From Paracoccaceae bacterium (GTDB lineage Bacteria > Pseudomonadota > Alphaproteobacteria > Rhodobacterales > Rhodobacteraceae): a stretch of DNA of 64,000 bases. The DNA lies in assembly GCA_007694945.1 (NCBI GenBank), contig REER01000143.1, positions 1 to 64,000 of the forward strand, given 5' to 3'. Shown here in pieces: positions 30,903 through 41,001 of the stretch. Each line of letters opens with the position of its first letter. Position 1 is the stretch's first letter. Below the pieces are notes generated by a model, which ran no database searches, had not been told where the DNA came from, and saw nothing but the letters and a program-made list of their open reading frames with translations. Both the position numbers and the translations under genes were made by a program.

Positions 30903-32350
30903 GAGCACAGCCGAAAGCCAGCCATTTCATTGGCAGAGAGTGGGTGGACGATCGCGAGGGCCCGGCCTTCGAGTCGCTCTACCCTGCGACGGGAGAGGTG
31001 ATTGCGCACCTGCATGAGGCGACGCCAACTGTCATCGACCGCGCGCTAGAGGTGGCGCGAGAGGCACAAAAGGACTGGGCCGCCCGACCGCCCGTCGAGC
31101 GCGGACGCGTCCTGCATCGCGCCGCTGAGATCATTCGGGCCCGCAACCGAGAACTCTCCGAACTCGAGACACTCGACACGGGAAAACCCCTGCAGGAGAC
31201 GCTGGTGGCCGATGCGACCTCGGGGGCGGACGCGCTGGAGTATTTCGCGGGCTTCGCGCCCACGGTCACCGGCCAGACCATCCCGCTGGGGCGTGACATG
31301 GCCTATACGCTGCGCGAGCCGCTGGGGGTTTGCGTGGGCATCGGGGCCTGGAACTATCCGATCCAGATCGCCTGCTGGAAAGCCGCCCCCGCGCTCGCCT
31401 TCGGCAATGCGATGGTGTTCAAACCCTCGGAAGTCACGCCGCTTTCCGCGCTGGTACTGGCAGAGATTCTGACCGAAGCCGGGCTGCCCGCAGGGCTGTT
31501 CAATGTGATTCAGGGGGGCGGCGCCTGCGGCGCCGCTCTGGTCAGTGATCCAAGGGTGGCGAAAGTCTCGCTCACCGGCTCGGTGTCGACCGGACGGCGC
31601 GTCTATGCGACCGCAGGTGAGGGGATCAAGGCGGTCACGATGGAGCTTGGCGGCAAATCGCCTCTGATCGTCTTCGAGGATGCCGATCTCGACAATGCCG
31701 TGGGCGCTGCGATGCTGGGGAATTTCTACTCCTCAGGCCAGATCTGTACGAACGGGACCCGCGTCTTCGTGCATCGCGACGTGAAGGCGGCGTTTCTGGA
31801 AAAGCTCGCGGCCCGCACGGAAAAGATCGTGCTGGGCGACCCGCTGGATGCGGCGACGCAAATGGGTCCGCTGGTCTCGGATGCGCAGATGGCCAAGGTG
31901 CTGGGCTATATTGCACAGGGCCGCGAGGAGGGCGCGCGGCTGGTCTGCGGCGGGGCACGCTGGGGCGAGACGGGCTGTTTCGTCGCGCCGACAGTCTTTG
32001 CCGATGTGCGCGATGACATGGTCATCACGCGCGAGGAGATTTTCGGACCGGTTATGGCGGTGCTCGATTTCGAGAGTGAGCACGAGGTCGTCACGCGCGC
32101 GAATGCGACCGAGTTCGGGCTTGCCGCAGGTGTCTTCACCCGCGATCTGGCGCGCGGGCATCGGGTCGTCGCAGCGCTCGAAGCGGGCACCTGCTGGATC
32201 AATGCCTATAACCTGACTCCGGTCGAGATGCCCTTCGGTGGGGTGAAGGCCTCGGGCGTAGGGCGCGAGAATGGGCATGCGGCTCTGGAGCATTACACGC
32301 GGGTGAAGTCGGTCTATCTGGGGCTTGGTGATGTGGATGCGCCGTATTGA
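30899..32350 (+). CDS. betB: Betaine-aldehyde dehydrogenase
   Basis: [62 protein letters not shown] overlaps the betI stop. Confidence 0.96.
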   Translation: MRAQPKASHFIGREWVDDREGPAFESLYPATGEVIAHLHEATPTVIDRALEVAREAQKDWAARPPVERGRVLHRAAEIIRARNRELSELETLDTGKPLQETLVADATSGADALEYFAGFAPTVTGQTIPLGRDMAYTLREPLGVCVGIGAWNYPIQIACWKAAPALAFGNAMVFKPSEVTPLSALVLAEILTEAGLPAGLFNVIQGGGACGAALVSDPRVAKVSLTGSVSTGRRVYATAGEGIKAVTMELGGKSPLIVFEDADLDNAVGAAMLGNFYSSGQICTNGTRVFVHRDVKAAFLEKLAARTEKIVLGDPLDAATQMGPLVSDAQMAKVLGYIAQGREEGARLVCGGARWGETGCFVAPTVFADVRDDMVITREEIFGPVMAVLDFESEHEVVTRANATEFGLAAGVFTRDLARGHRVVAALEAGTCWINAYNLTPVEMPFGGVKASGVGRENGHAALEHYTRVKSVYLGLGDVDAPY

Positions 32351-32385
32351 GCGCAGGTGCGGGCCGTGCGGTCTGATCCAGCGGC

Positions 32386-32405
32386 CACGCCCCTCGCGGG
32401 GCGTG
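32386..32405. repeat. betB-betA intergenic hairpin 1
   Basis: CACGCCCC-TCGC-GGGGCGTG. Confidence 0.8.
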
Positions 32406-32419
32406 AAGAGATGCATTTG

Positions 32420-32437
32420 GCGGGCCTGACGGCCCGC
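32420..32437. repeat. betB-betA intergenic hairpin 2
   Basis: GCGGGCC-TGAC-GGCCCGC. Confidence 0.75.
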
Positions 32438-32465
32438 GGTCACTGACGCAGGTTAACGGGGTTTC

Positions 32466-32494
32466 GGGCAGGCGGGCCGCAGGCCCGCCTGCCC
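32466..32494. repeat. betB-betA intergenic hairpin 3
   Basis: GGGCAGGCGGGCC-GCA-GGCCCGCCTGCCC, perfect 13-bp stem; flanking TTTC/GAAA extends it with a bulge. Confidence 0.85.
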
Positions 32495-32516
32495 CCGAAA
32501 GGGAAACAGTCGGAAG

Positions 32517-34160
32517 ATGCACGAGGCTGATTTCATTGTTGTCGGGGCGGGATCGGGCGGCTGCGCAGTGGCTTTCCGGCTGGCCGAGGCGGGGCATTCG
32601 GTGCTGGTGGTCGAGGCCGGGGGCAGCGATGCCGGGCCCTTCATCCAGATGCCCGGCGCGCTCTCCTACCCGATGAACATGCGCCGCTACGACTGGGGGT
32701 ACCGGACCGAGCCGGAGCCATTCCTGGGCGGGCGCGAGCTTGCCTGCCCGCGCGGGCGGGTGATCGGCGGCTCATCGAGCATCAACGGGATGGTCTATGT
32801 CCGCGGTCATGCGGGGGATTTCGACCATTGGGCCGAGGCAGGCGCCACGGGTTGGCGTTTTGCCGATGTGCTGCCCTATTTCAAGCGCATGGAAGACTGG
32901 CATGGCGGCGAGGCGTCCGAATGGCGCGGCCAGGGCGGGCCGCTGCATGTCAGCCGGGGCGCGCGCGACAACCCGCTTTTTGACGCCTTTATCGCGGCAG
33001 GGCGGCAGGCGGGCTATCCGGTGACCGAGGATTACAATGGCGCCCAGCAGGAGGGATTCGGCGCGATGGAGGCCACGATCTGGCAGGGCCAGCGCTGGTC
33101 GGCGGCCCGCGCCTATCTGCGCCCGGCACTCGCGACCGGTCGTGTGGAACTGGTACGGGGCGAGGTTACGCAGGTGCTCTTTGACGAAGAAAACTATGCC
33201 ACAGGCGTGGCTCTTCTCGGGGGGCGCGCGCTGCGCGCGCGCCATGAGGTCGTGCTCGCGGCCTCCTCCATCAACACGCCGAAACTGCTGATGCTCTCGG
33301 GCATTGGCCCTGCCGCGCATCTCACCGAGCATGGCATATCTGTCCGAGCTGACCGCCCGGGCGTGGGGCAGAACCTGCAGGACCATCTCGAAATCTATCT
33401 GCAATATGCGGCCCGTAAACCGATCACGCTCTATCGCTATTGGAATCTGCTTGGCAAGGCCTGGGTCGGGGCGCAATGGCTGTTTGCGCGGCGCGGACCG
33501 GGGGTGTCGAACCAGTTCGAGGCCTGTGGCTTCATCCGCTCGCGCGCGGGGATCGACTATCCTGACATTCAGTTCCACTTCCTGCCGATCGCCGTGCGCT
33601 ATGATGGCCGTGCCGTGGCCCAAGGCCACGGCTTCCAGGCCCATGTCGGGCCGATGCGCTCGCAAAGCCGCGGATGGGTCAAGCTCTCAAGCCCAGACCC
33701 GCGCGAGGCGCCGCGCATCTGCTTCAATTACATGAGCACGGAGGCGGATTGGGACGAGTTCCGCACCTGCATCCGGCTGACGCGCGAGATCATGGCGCAG
33801 CCCGCTTTCACGCCATATCGTGACCACGAGATTCAGCCGGGCAAAGTAGCGCAGACGGATGCGGAGCTTGACGATTTTATCCGCGAGCATGTCGAGAGCG
33901 CCTATCACCCTTGCGGCACGGCCAGGATGGGGCGGCGTGATGATCCGCTGGCCGTGGTAGACCCCGAAGGCCGGGTGATCGGCGTCGAGGGGTTGCGCGT
34001 CGCTGACAGTTCCATCTTTCCGCGCATCACCAATGGCAATCTGAATGCGCCGTCGATCATGGTGGGCGAAAAGATCGCCGACCACATGCTCGGGCGGTGT
34101 CTGCCGACGGAAAACCTCGCCCCGTGGCACCACCTCGACTGGGCAGCCGCGCAGCGCTGA
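32517..34160 (+). CDS. betA: Choline dehydrogenase (GMC oxidoreductase)
   Basis: [85 protein letters not shown]. Confidence 0.96.
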   Translation: MHEADFIVVGAGSGGCAVAFRLAEAGHSVLVVEAGGSDAGPFIQMPGALSYPMNMRRYDWGYRTEPEPFLGGRELACPRGRVIGGSSSINGMVYVRGHAGDFDHWAEAGATGWRFADVLPYFKRMEDWHGGEASEWRGQGGPLHVSRGARDNPLFDAFIAAGRQAGYPVTEDYNGAQQEGFGAMEATIWQGQRWSAARAYLRPALATGRVELVRGEVTQVLFDEENYATGVALLGGRALRARHEVVLAASSINTPKLLMLSGIGPAAHLTEHGISVRADRPGVGQNLQDHLEIYLQYAARKPITLYRYWNLLGKAWVGAQWLFARRGPGVSNQFEACGFIRSRAGIDYPDIQFHFLPIAVRYDGRAVAQGHGFQAHVGPMRSQSRGWVKLSSPDPREAPRICFNYMSTEADWDEFRTCIRLTREIMAQPAFTPYRDHEIQPGKVAQTDAELDDFIREHVESAYHPCGTARMGRRDDPLAVVDPEGRVIGVEGLRVADSSIFPRITNGNLNAPSIMVGEKIADHMLGRCLPTENLAPWHHLDWAAAQR

Positions 34161-34178
34161 GGCATTTTCGGAACGCCG

Positions 34179-34204
34179 TTAACTTTCCTTAACGAAAAGT
34201 TAAC
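34179..34204 (+). promoter_or_regulatory. Candidate CtrA-binding site cluster
   Basis: TTAACTTTCCTTAACGAAAAGTTAAC: exact TTAA-N7-TTAA-C at 34189-34204, preceded by another TTAA at N6 spacing. Confidence 0.55.
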
Positions 34205-34247
34205 AAAATTCTTGACCGGGAATGACACTTTCCGGCAAGCCTGCCAC

Positions 34248-34916
34248 ATGTTCAGGATTTGTTCATTCTTTCTGGCGCTCGTGCTCGCGGCGCCGCTCTG
34301 GGCCGGTCAACCCGAGATTGCGGGTGTGCCGCGTGTGATCGATGCCGACACGATCGATGTGGCGGGCCAGCGGATTCGGCTCGGCGGGATCGATGCGCCG
34401 GAAATGTCCGAAACCTGCCTGCGCGCCGATGGGCGGCCATGGTCCTGCGGGCGCTGGGCGACCGATCGGGCGCGCGCGATGCTGGACGGCCAGCGGCTGC
34501 GCTGCATCGATCTGGGCGAGCGGACGCATGGCCGCGTCGTCGGGCGTTGTTATCTGAACGGGCAGGACATTGCTATTGACCTGATCGAGGCCGGGGCCGC
34601 GCGCCCCTGTCTGCGTTATGCCCGCGCACAGGGGCAGGAGGCCATCTATACATACGCCGAGGCACGCGCGCTGCGCGCGCGTGCCGGCATTTACGGTGGC
34701 CCGCTCAATCCGGTCGCGAGGTTCTGTCGGCTTCCAGGTGAACAACCAGTGGCCTCGGGATGTGAGATCAAGGGTAATGTCTCGGCCAATGGACAGATTT
34801 ATCATCTGCCGGGCCAGCGCCACTATGAAAGTATCAACATGAACAAGCCCGGGGTGCGCTGGTTCTGTTCCGAAGAAGCGGCGCAGGCGGCGGGCTGGCG
34901 GCGAGCAATGCGCTAG
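34248..34916 (+). CDS. Secreted thermonuclease-family (SNase-like) protein
   Basis: Signal peptide MFRICSFFLALVLAAPLWAGQ; VIDADTIDVAGQRIRLGGIDAPEM, GRVVGRCYLNGQDI. Confidence 0.88.
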   Translation: MFRICSFFLALVLAAPLWAGQPEIAGVPRVIDADTIDVAGQRIRLGGIDAPEMSETCLRADGRPWSCGRWATDRARAMLDGQRLRCIDLGERTHGRVVGRCYLNGQDIAIDLIEAGAARPCLRYARAQGQEAIYTYAEARALRARAGIYGGPLNPVARFCRLPGEQPVASGCEIKGNVSANGQIYHLPGQRHYESINMNKPGVRWFCSEEAAQAAGWRRAMR

Positions 34917-35047
34917 GCTGCGCGCTTTTTCCGGGCGGCGCTCTGAACTGACCCAGGCAGATCGAACCATGGCGCCGAATTGCACAGCCCGCGCGGATGA
35001 CTGTTCCCAATCGCGCCGCAAGGCCCTACCTCTTTGGCAGAACCTGA

Positions 35048-36496
35048 ATGAGGGCTGCCATGCTGCGCGACTGTGACACTGATTTTCTCGACCACCTGAC
35101 GCAGAGCCTGCCCGACGGCAGGCTCTGCGTCCCCGCGCCGCGTTACCTCGAAGAGCCGCGCGGGCGGTGGAATGGCCGGGCCGGTGCCGTCGCCCTGCCA
35201 CGCAATGTGGAAGAGGTGGCGGCGATCCTGCGCGCGGCGCATGAAGCGCGGGTGGCTGTGGTGCCCTTTGGTGGCGGCACCGGGCTCGTCGGCGGTCAGG
35301 TGGCGAGCGATGGGCCAATACCGCTCTTGTTGTCGCTGGAGAAGATGGCGGCGATCCGCGCGGTTCATGCCTCTGAGAATGTGCTGATCGCCGAGGCCGG
35401 CTGCATACTGGCCGATGTGCAACGCGCAGCTGAGGAGGTCGGGCGGCTATTCCCGCTCTCGCTGGCCTCGGAAGGGTCGGCGCAGATCGGCGGATTGCTT
35501 GCGACCAATGCAGGTGGGGTGAATGTGCTCCGCTATGGCAACGCGCGTGATCTGGTGCTGGGGCTCGAAGTGGTGCTGGCGGATGGGCGCGTCTGGCATG
35601 GGCTGAAGCGGCTGCGCAAGGATAACACGGGCTATGATCTGCGCCATCTGATGCTGGGATCGGAGGGTACGCTGGGTGTGATCACGGCGGCCAGCCTGCG
35701 CCTTTCGCCGCGCCCTGCAAAGCAGGGCGCGGCGCTGATGGTGGTCGAAAGCCCTGCCGCGGCGATCGAACTGCTGGCGCGCGCGCAGGCGCGGTTCGGC
35801 GAGGGGATTTCGGCTTTCGAGCTGATCGGCGGGATGGGGCTGCATTTTCTGGCTGAGACCATGCCGCAGGTCCGCTTGCCTTTTGACACGCCGCCCGACT
35901 GGATGGTACTGATCGATCTGGGCCTGCCCGAGGGCAGCGCGCCGGACGGCGCGCTGGAGGCCCTTTTCGCAGAAGGGTTCGAGGCGGGGCTGGTCTCGGA
36001 TGGCGTGATCGCGGCCTCGTTCGCGCAGCGCGCCGAATTCTGGACCCTGCGCGAGTCGATCCCCGAGGCGAACCGCCATATCGGCGCTATTTCCAGCCAT
36101 GACATTTCGCTGCCGCTCTCCGAAATCCCGGCCTTCATCGTGCAGGCGGGGCCGGAACTGGCGCGGATCAATCGCTACCGGATCAACTGTTTCGGCCATC
36201 TGGGAGATGGTAACCTGCATTACAACGTCTTCCCGGTGCCGGGACGCAACCGGGCGGACCATGAAGACGAGCGCGCGACGATCAAGACTTGTGTGCATGA
36301 TCTCGTGCATGCGATGGGCGGCTCGGTCAGTGCCGAGCATGGCATCGGGCGGTTCAAGACCGCGGATTTGCAGCGCTATGGCGACCCGGTGAAACTGATC
36401 GCGATGCGCGCGATCAAGCACGCACTCGACCCGCGCGGCATCCTCAACCCCGGTGCCGTCCTGCCCGAAGAGCCCTCAGCCAAGGGCGAAATGTAA
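35048..36496 (+). CDS. FAD-binding oxidoreductase (GlcD / D-2-hydroxyacid dehydrogenase family)
   Basis: VVPFGGGTGLVGGQV, GGLLATNAGGVNVLRYGNARDLVLGLEVVLADG, CFGHLGDGNLHYNVF, EHGIGRFK. Confidence 0.93.
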   Translation: MRAAMLRDCDTDFLDHLTQSLPDGRLCVPAPRYLEEPRGRWNGRAGAVALPRNVEEVAAILRAAHEARVAVVPFGGGTGLVGGQVASDGPIPLLLSLEKMAAIRAVHASENVLIAEAGCILADVQRAAEEVGRLFPLSLASEGSAQIGGLLATNAGGVNVLRYGNARDLVLGLEVVLADGRVWHGLKRLRKDNTGYDLRHLMLGSEGTLGVITAASLRLSPRPAKQGAALMVVESPAAAIELLARAQARFGEGISAFELIGGMGLHFLAETMPQVRLPFDTPPDWMVLIDLGLPEGSAPDGALEALFAEGFEAGLVSDGVIAASFAQRAEFWTLRESIPEANRHIGAISSHDISLPLSEIPAFIVQAGPELARINRYRINCFGHLGDGNLHYNVFPVPGRNRADHEDERATIKTCVHDLVHAMGGSVSAEHGIGRFKTADLQRYGDPVKLIAMRAIKHALDPRGILNPGAVLPEEPSAKGEM

Positions 36497-36805
36497 CCCG
36501 AACAGGACTGTGGCGCCGCCGAGAATGGTCAGGGTCGCATTCCGCGTCCAGAGGCTAATCGCGATTGTGGCCAGCGCCGCGCTCAGCCGCACGGGCTCGA
36601 GTTGCCCGTCAGTCGCCTGTGGGAACAGGATCAGCGGGGTGATCAGCCCGGGCATGACTGCGACCGCAGTATAGCGCAGATGGCGCAGGACCCATTCGGG
36701 CATCGGGCGGCTGCCGATCAGCCCGAGAAAGGACAGCCGAAGCAGATAGGTGCCGAGCCCCAAGCTAAGAATGATCGCCCAGATCTGCCATTCGGAATAG
36801 ATCAT
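36476..36805 (-). CDS. AzlD domain-containing protein
   Basis: 109 aa, hydrophobic; LGLGTYLLRLSFLGLIG; 4-nt overlap with the AzlC-like gene. Confidence 0.87.
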   Translation of the reverse strand: MIYSEWQIWAIILSLGLGTYLLRLSFLGLIGSRPMPEWVLRHLRYTAVAVMPGLITPLILFPQATDGQLEPVRLSAALATIAISLWTRNATLTILGGATVLFGLHFALG

Positions 36806-37506
36806 GCGCCGCGCCCCTTGGTCATGCGCCGCTCAGTCTCGGCCCCGGCCATCATGGCCAACAAGGCCGCGACCATCAGCCCGAGATTGAAAGGCAGGCC
36901 GGCGAAGAGAAGCGCGCCGAGGATCGAGACCAGTGCTGCGACGACATGGGGCAGCGTGCGCAGCATGGGCACGATCAGCGCGATGAATGTGATGGGCACG
37001 GCGAAATCGATCGGCAGCCCGGCGGGCACGGCGCTGCCCAGCGCGGCCCCGACCCAGGTGGACAGATACCAGATCGGCACGATCGGGGTCGCGACACCCA
37101 GAAAGTAGGCCAGCCTTGCCTGAGGCGAGAGTTGGGGCTGGTTCTCGTAGCGCAGGATCGCGGCGGCATAAGTCTGATCCACCATGACATAGGACGCTAG
37201 GGCGCGTTTCCAGAAGGGCAGCCTGCCCAGATGCGGTGCGAGTGAGGCGGAATACATCGCCATGCGCAGGTTCACCGCCAGCGAGGCCGCCAGCACGATC
37301 AACGCGGGCGCATGTTCAACCATCATCTGCAGGGCGACGAATTGCGCAGCCCCTGCGATGACCAGAACCGAAAAGCCCATGACCTGCGCAATATCGAGCC
37401 CCGCTTCGGTCGCGACCACGCCGAAGACGGCACCAAAGGGCGCGATCACCAAAAGTAAGGGGAGGCCGTCGCGATTGCCGCGCCAGTATTCGGAGCTTGG
37501 AGTCAT
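36802..37506 (-). CDS. AzlC family permease (branched-chain amino acid export type)
   Basis: APFGAVFGVVATEAGLDIAQVMGFSVLVIAGAAQFVALQMM; VDQTYAAAIL; start at MTPSSEYWRGNRDG. Confidence 0.9.
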   Translation of the reverse strand: MTPSSEYWRGNRDGLPLLLVIAPFGAVFGVVATEAGLDIAQVMGFSVLVIAGAAQFVALQMMVEHAPALIVLAASLAVNLRMAMYSASLAPHLGRLPFWKRALASYVMVDQTYAAAILRYENQPQLSPQARLAYFLGVATPIVPIWYLSTWVGAALGSAVPAGLPIDFAVPITFIALIVPMLRTLPHVVAALVSILGALLFAGLPFNLGLMVAALLAMMAGAETERRMTKGRGA

Positions 37507-37623
37507 GAGGTCGCCTGTCTGGTATTTGGTGCGGTCGGAGAAGGGGGCTGTCTGCTCCCCTCTTTGCCCTTTGGTAAATTCACCCCCCGTGAGTATTTGA
37601 GGCAAGATGAAACAGCGGGGTGT

Positions 37624-38592
37624 TCATCGCGAGAATACTCCGCTGACCCGCCCCAGCAGCATGAAGGCGCGGGCCGAGCGGGTCTCGGACAGGGCCGTGA
37701 TCTGGGCATCATCGGCCTCTGGTTCGAACTGCGACAAGACATGGTCGAACTCGCGCAGGAAAAGATGCACGGCCGCGCGAAAGCCTGGGTCGGCGCGCAT
37801 CCGGCCTGTTGTGATGGCGAGGCAAGAGCGGTCGCGAATGCCGCCGAGCGGTGCGATCATCGGGCCACGTGCCCCTTGCGCGAAGGCGCGCCAGAATTCG
37901 GGGCGGGCGCGGTCGGGGCGCAGGTCGTCCATATAGATTCCCTCTTGCGCAAGCCGGGTCAGGACATCCTGTGCCGCACGGATGAGGGCCGCCGGGCGCG
38001 GATGTGCGAGCGCACGGCGCAGGGCCTCGAACCCCTCGGTGTCGTTTTCGTCCTCGGGGAAATGCAGCGCGCGGATCAGGGTTGCCGGGTCGAGGCCTTG
38101 CGGGTCTGGCCCGGGGTCGGGGTCAAGCGCGAGTGTGGGCTGTTCGCCTGCCAGCAGGGCAGGTGTCTCGCGTTGCCTGCGTTGCGATAGGAAGACCGGG
38201 GCTGGGGTGTTGGGCTCTTCGGCGGCAACAGTCGGCAGCAGGACAGGGGGGGCAGGTGTTTCGCGTTGCAGCAGGTCGCGGCGCAGCGCGTCGATGGCAC
38301 CCTGCAGATGCCTTGTCTCTTCGCGCAGCATATGGGTGGCACTTGCGATCAGCAACATCATCGTGATCACGACGGCCGGCAGAAAGACTGCAACCGCCAA
38401 TGCAGCGCGGGTCAGCGCATCCATCGGTGCACGACCCGACATCAGCATAAAGACCACGACCGCGATCAGCCAGACCAGCAGCGAGATGATGCGGGCGCGA
38501 CCCGGGGTGATGCCACCGGGCAGGCGGCGCGCGCGCTGCGGAGGCTGCAGCTCGCTGGCCATATCACCCGTATCTGATCGAAAGGATTTCAT
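37624..38592 (-). CDS. Uncharacterised membrane-anchored protein
   Basis: Two N-terminal hydrophobic helices ([37 protein letters not shown]), then a coiled-coil-like segment and an acidic/Pro-rich linker. Confidence 0.75.
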   Translation of the reverse strand: MKSFRSDTGDMASELQPPQRARRLPGGITPGRARIISLLVWLIAVVVFMLMSGRAPMDALTRAALAVAVFLPAVVITMMLLIASATHMLREETRHLQGAIDALRRDLLQRETPAPPVLLPTVAAEEPNTPAPVFLSQRRQRETPALLAGEQPTLALDPDPGPDPQGLDPATLIRALHFPEDENDTEGFEALRRALAHPRPAALIRAAQDVLTRLAQEGIYMDDLRPDRARPEFWRAFAQGARGPMIAPLGGIRDRSCLAITTGRMRADPGFRAAVHLFLREFDHVLSQFEPEADDAQITALSETRSARAFMLLGRVSGVFSR

Positions 38593-39034
38593 AGCTGCGC
38601 GCCCCACCGGGTGTGCGCACTTCGACCGAGTCGCCCTCATCCTTGCCAATCAGCGCGCGCGCCAGCGGTGCCTTGATGTTCAGCAGACCCTTTTCCAGAT
38701 CCGCTTCGGCCTCGCCCACGATCTGATAAGTGCGCTCTTCTTCAGTGTCCTCGTCGACAACAGTGACAGTCGCGCCGAATTTAATCGAGCCGGAGAGCTT
38801 CGCGGGGTCGATGATCTCAGCGCGCGCAAGGATCGACTCGATTTCCCTGATCCGGCCCTCGATGAAGCTCTGCTTTTCGCGAGCGGCATGGTATTCGGCA
38901 TTTTCAGACAGATCGCCGTGCTCGCGCGCCTCGGCAATGGCGCGGATCACGCTGGGCCGCTCTTCGCTCTTGAGCTTTTTCAACTCGGCATCCAGCATCT
39001 GCTGTCCGGCGCGTGTCAGGGGCAGTTTTTCCAT
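38564..39034 (-). CDS. greA: Transcription elongation factor GreA
   Basis: 156 aa; [62 protein letters not shown]. Confidence 0.97.
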   Translation of the reverse strand: MEKLPLTRAGQQMLDAELKKLKSEERPSVIRAIAEAREHGDLSENAEYHAAREKQSFIEGRIREIESILARAEIIDPAKLSGSIKFGATVTVVDEDTEEERTYQIVGEAEADLEKGLLNIKAPLARALIGKDEGDSVEVRTPGGARSYEILSIRYG

Positions 39035-39257
39035 GCTCGTCCCACTTAATGCAAAAGACCGCCCGCGGCGGGGCCGGGGCTGTCTAACTCCTCGCGCCAT
39101 CTGAACCGAGACCGCCCTGAAATGCAAGCGCAATAGAAAGGTTTGCGCAGGATGCTGCGACGCCGCGTCCCGATTGACCTCTCGCCCCGTGCTGGCTAGG
39201 TGTACCTTGAGAGAAAGTGTATGCGAGTCAGCGCCATGTGCAAGTTGAGGAGCCGCC

Positions 39258-40904
39258 ATGTCTGCAATAGACCGTGAAGCCATGGAATATGATGTCGTCA
39301 TCGTTGGCGCGGGGCCTGCGGGGCTCTCGGCGGCGATCCGGCTGAAACAGCTCGATGCCGATCTGAACGTGGTGGTGCTGGAGAAAGGCTCGGAAGTTGG
39401 GGCGCATATCCTTTCGGGCGCCGTGCTCGACCCTTGCGGCCTCGATGCGCTGATTCCTGACTGGAAAGAGCGCGGCGCGCCGATCACTGTGCCGGTGCGC
39501 AAGGATAACTTCTACATGCTGGGCGAGGCGGGACAAATCCGCATTCCCAACTGGCCAATGCCGCCGCTGATGAACAATCACGGGAATTACATCGTCTCGA
39601 TGGCGAATGTCTGCCGCTGGATGGCCGAACAGGCCGAGGCGCTGGGGGTCGAGATCTTCTCCGGCATGGCCTGCTCGGAACTGGTCTATGCTGGCGACCG
39701 GGTGAAGGGCGTGGTCGCGGGTGAATTCGGCAAGAACCCCGATGGCTCACCCGGCGAGGGTTATGAGCCGGGCATGGAGCTGCATGGCAAATACGTCTTC
39801 CTCTCCGAGGGCGTGCGCGGGTCGCTGTCGAAAGAGGTGATGGCAAAATATGAGCTCTCGAAAGGCAAAGAGCCGCAGAAATTCGGCCTCGGCATGAAGG
39901 AGATCTGGGAGATCGACCCCGAAAAGCATCGCGAGGGCACCGTCACCCACACCATGGGCTGGCCGCTGGGCAAGAATGCAGGTGGTGGCAGCTTCATCTA
40001 CCACATTGACAACAATCAGGTTTATATCGGGTTCGTGGTCCATCTGAACTACGAAAACCCCTATCTCTCGCCCTATCACGAGTTTCAGCGCTTCAAGCAT
40101 CACCCGATGGTGGCGGAACTTCTTGACGGCGGAAAACGCGTGGCTTACGGCGCACGCGCGATCAGCGAAGGCGGCTATCAGTCCATCCCGAAAGTGGTTT
40201 TCCCCGGTGGCGCGCTGCTGGGCTGCGCGGCGGGGCTCGTCAATGTACCGCGCATCAAGGGCAACCATAATGCCATGCTCTCGGGCAAGGCTGCGGCCGA
40301 GGCGGCATATTCGGCTATCGAGGAGGGCCGCGCAGGCGATGAGTTGACCGCCTACGAGACGGAACTGCGCGAAGGTGACGTGGGTCGCGACCTGAAAAAG
40401 GTGCGCAATGTCAAGCCGATGTGGTCGAAATACGGCCTTCTGCCCTCGCTGACCTTGGGGGGCTTCGATATGTGGACCAACACGCTGGGCTTCTCTGTGT
40501 TCGGCACGATGGGTCATGGGAAGAGTGATGCCGCCGCGACTGGTGAGGCGAAGCAGCACAAGCCCATCGACTACCCCAAACCTGACGGCGTGCTCTCCTT
40601 CGACCGGCTGACGAATGTGGCCTATTCCTTCACCAACCATGAAGAAAGCCAGCCAGCGCATCTGACGCTGAAGGACCCTGCTGTGCCAATTTCGGTCAAC
40701 TTGCCGAAATATGCCGAACCCGCGCAGCGTTATTGTCCGGCGGGTGTCTATGAGGTGGTCGAGGAAGAGGGCAAGGACCCGCGTTTCGTGATCAACTTCC
40801 AGAACTGCGTCCATTGCAAGACCTGCGATATCAAGGACCCCAGTCAGAACATTCACTGGGTCACGCCACAGGGCGGCGACGGGCCGAATTATCCGAACAT
40901 GTGA
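39258..40904 (+). CDS. Electron transfer flavoprotein-ubiquinone oxidoreductase
   Basis: [24 protein letters not shown]-terminal 4Fe-4[40 protein letters not shown]. Confidence 0.96.
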   Translation: MSAIDREAMEYDVVIVGAGPAGLSAAIRLKQLDADLNVVVLEKGSEVGAHILSGAVLDPCGLDALIPDWKERGAPITVPVRKDNFYMLGEAGQIRIPNWPMPPLMNNHGNYIVSMANVCRWMAEQAEALGVEIFSGMACSELVYAGDRVKGVVAGEFGKNPDGSPGEGYEPGMELHGKYVFLSEGVRGSLSKEVMAKYELSKGKEPQKFGLGMKEIWEIDPEKHREGTVTHTMGWPLGKNAGGGSFIYHIDNNQVYIGFVVHLNYENPYLSPYHEFQRFKHHPMVAELLDGGKRVAYGARAISEGGYQSIPKVVFPGGALLGCAAGLVNVPRIKGNHNAMLSGKAAAEAAYSAIEEGRAGDELTAYETELREGDVGRDLKKVRNVKPMWSKYGLLPSLTLGGFDMWTNTLGFSVFGTMGHGKSDAAATGEAKQHKPIDYPKPDGVLSFDRLTNVAYSFTNHEESQPAHLTLKDPAVPISVNLPKYAEPAQRYCPAGVYEVVEEEGKDPRFVINFQNCVHCKTCDIKDPSQNIHWVTPQGGDGPNYPNM

Positions 40905-41001
40905 GCGAAAGCGCACGGGAAATTGGGTGCGCAGTGATTGCCTCTGAGGCAGCGCCGCCCTAGTGTTGCACACAAACCCCGGACGATGGAGCCGATTGCC
41001 C

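Noticed and set aside
32386-32494. Regular palindromes that might suggest a mini-CRISPR
   Set aside because: The three hairpins differ in sequence and spacing; there are no repeated units with unique spacers and no cas genes.
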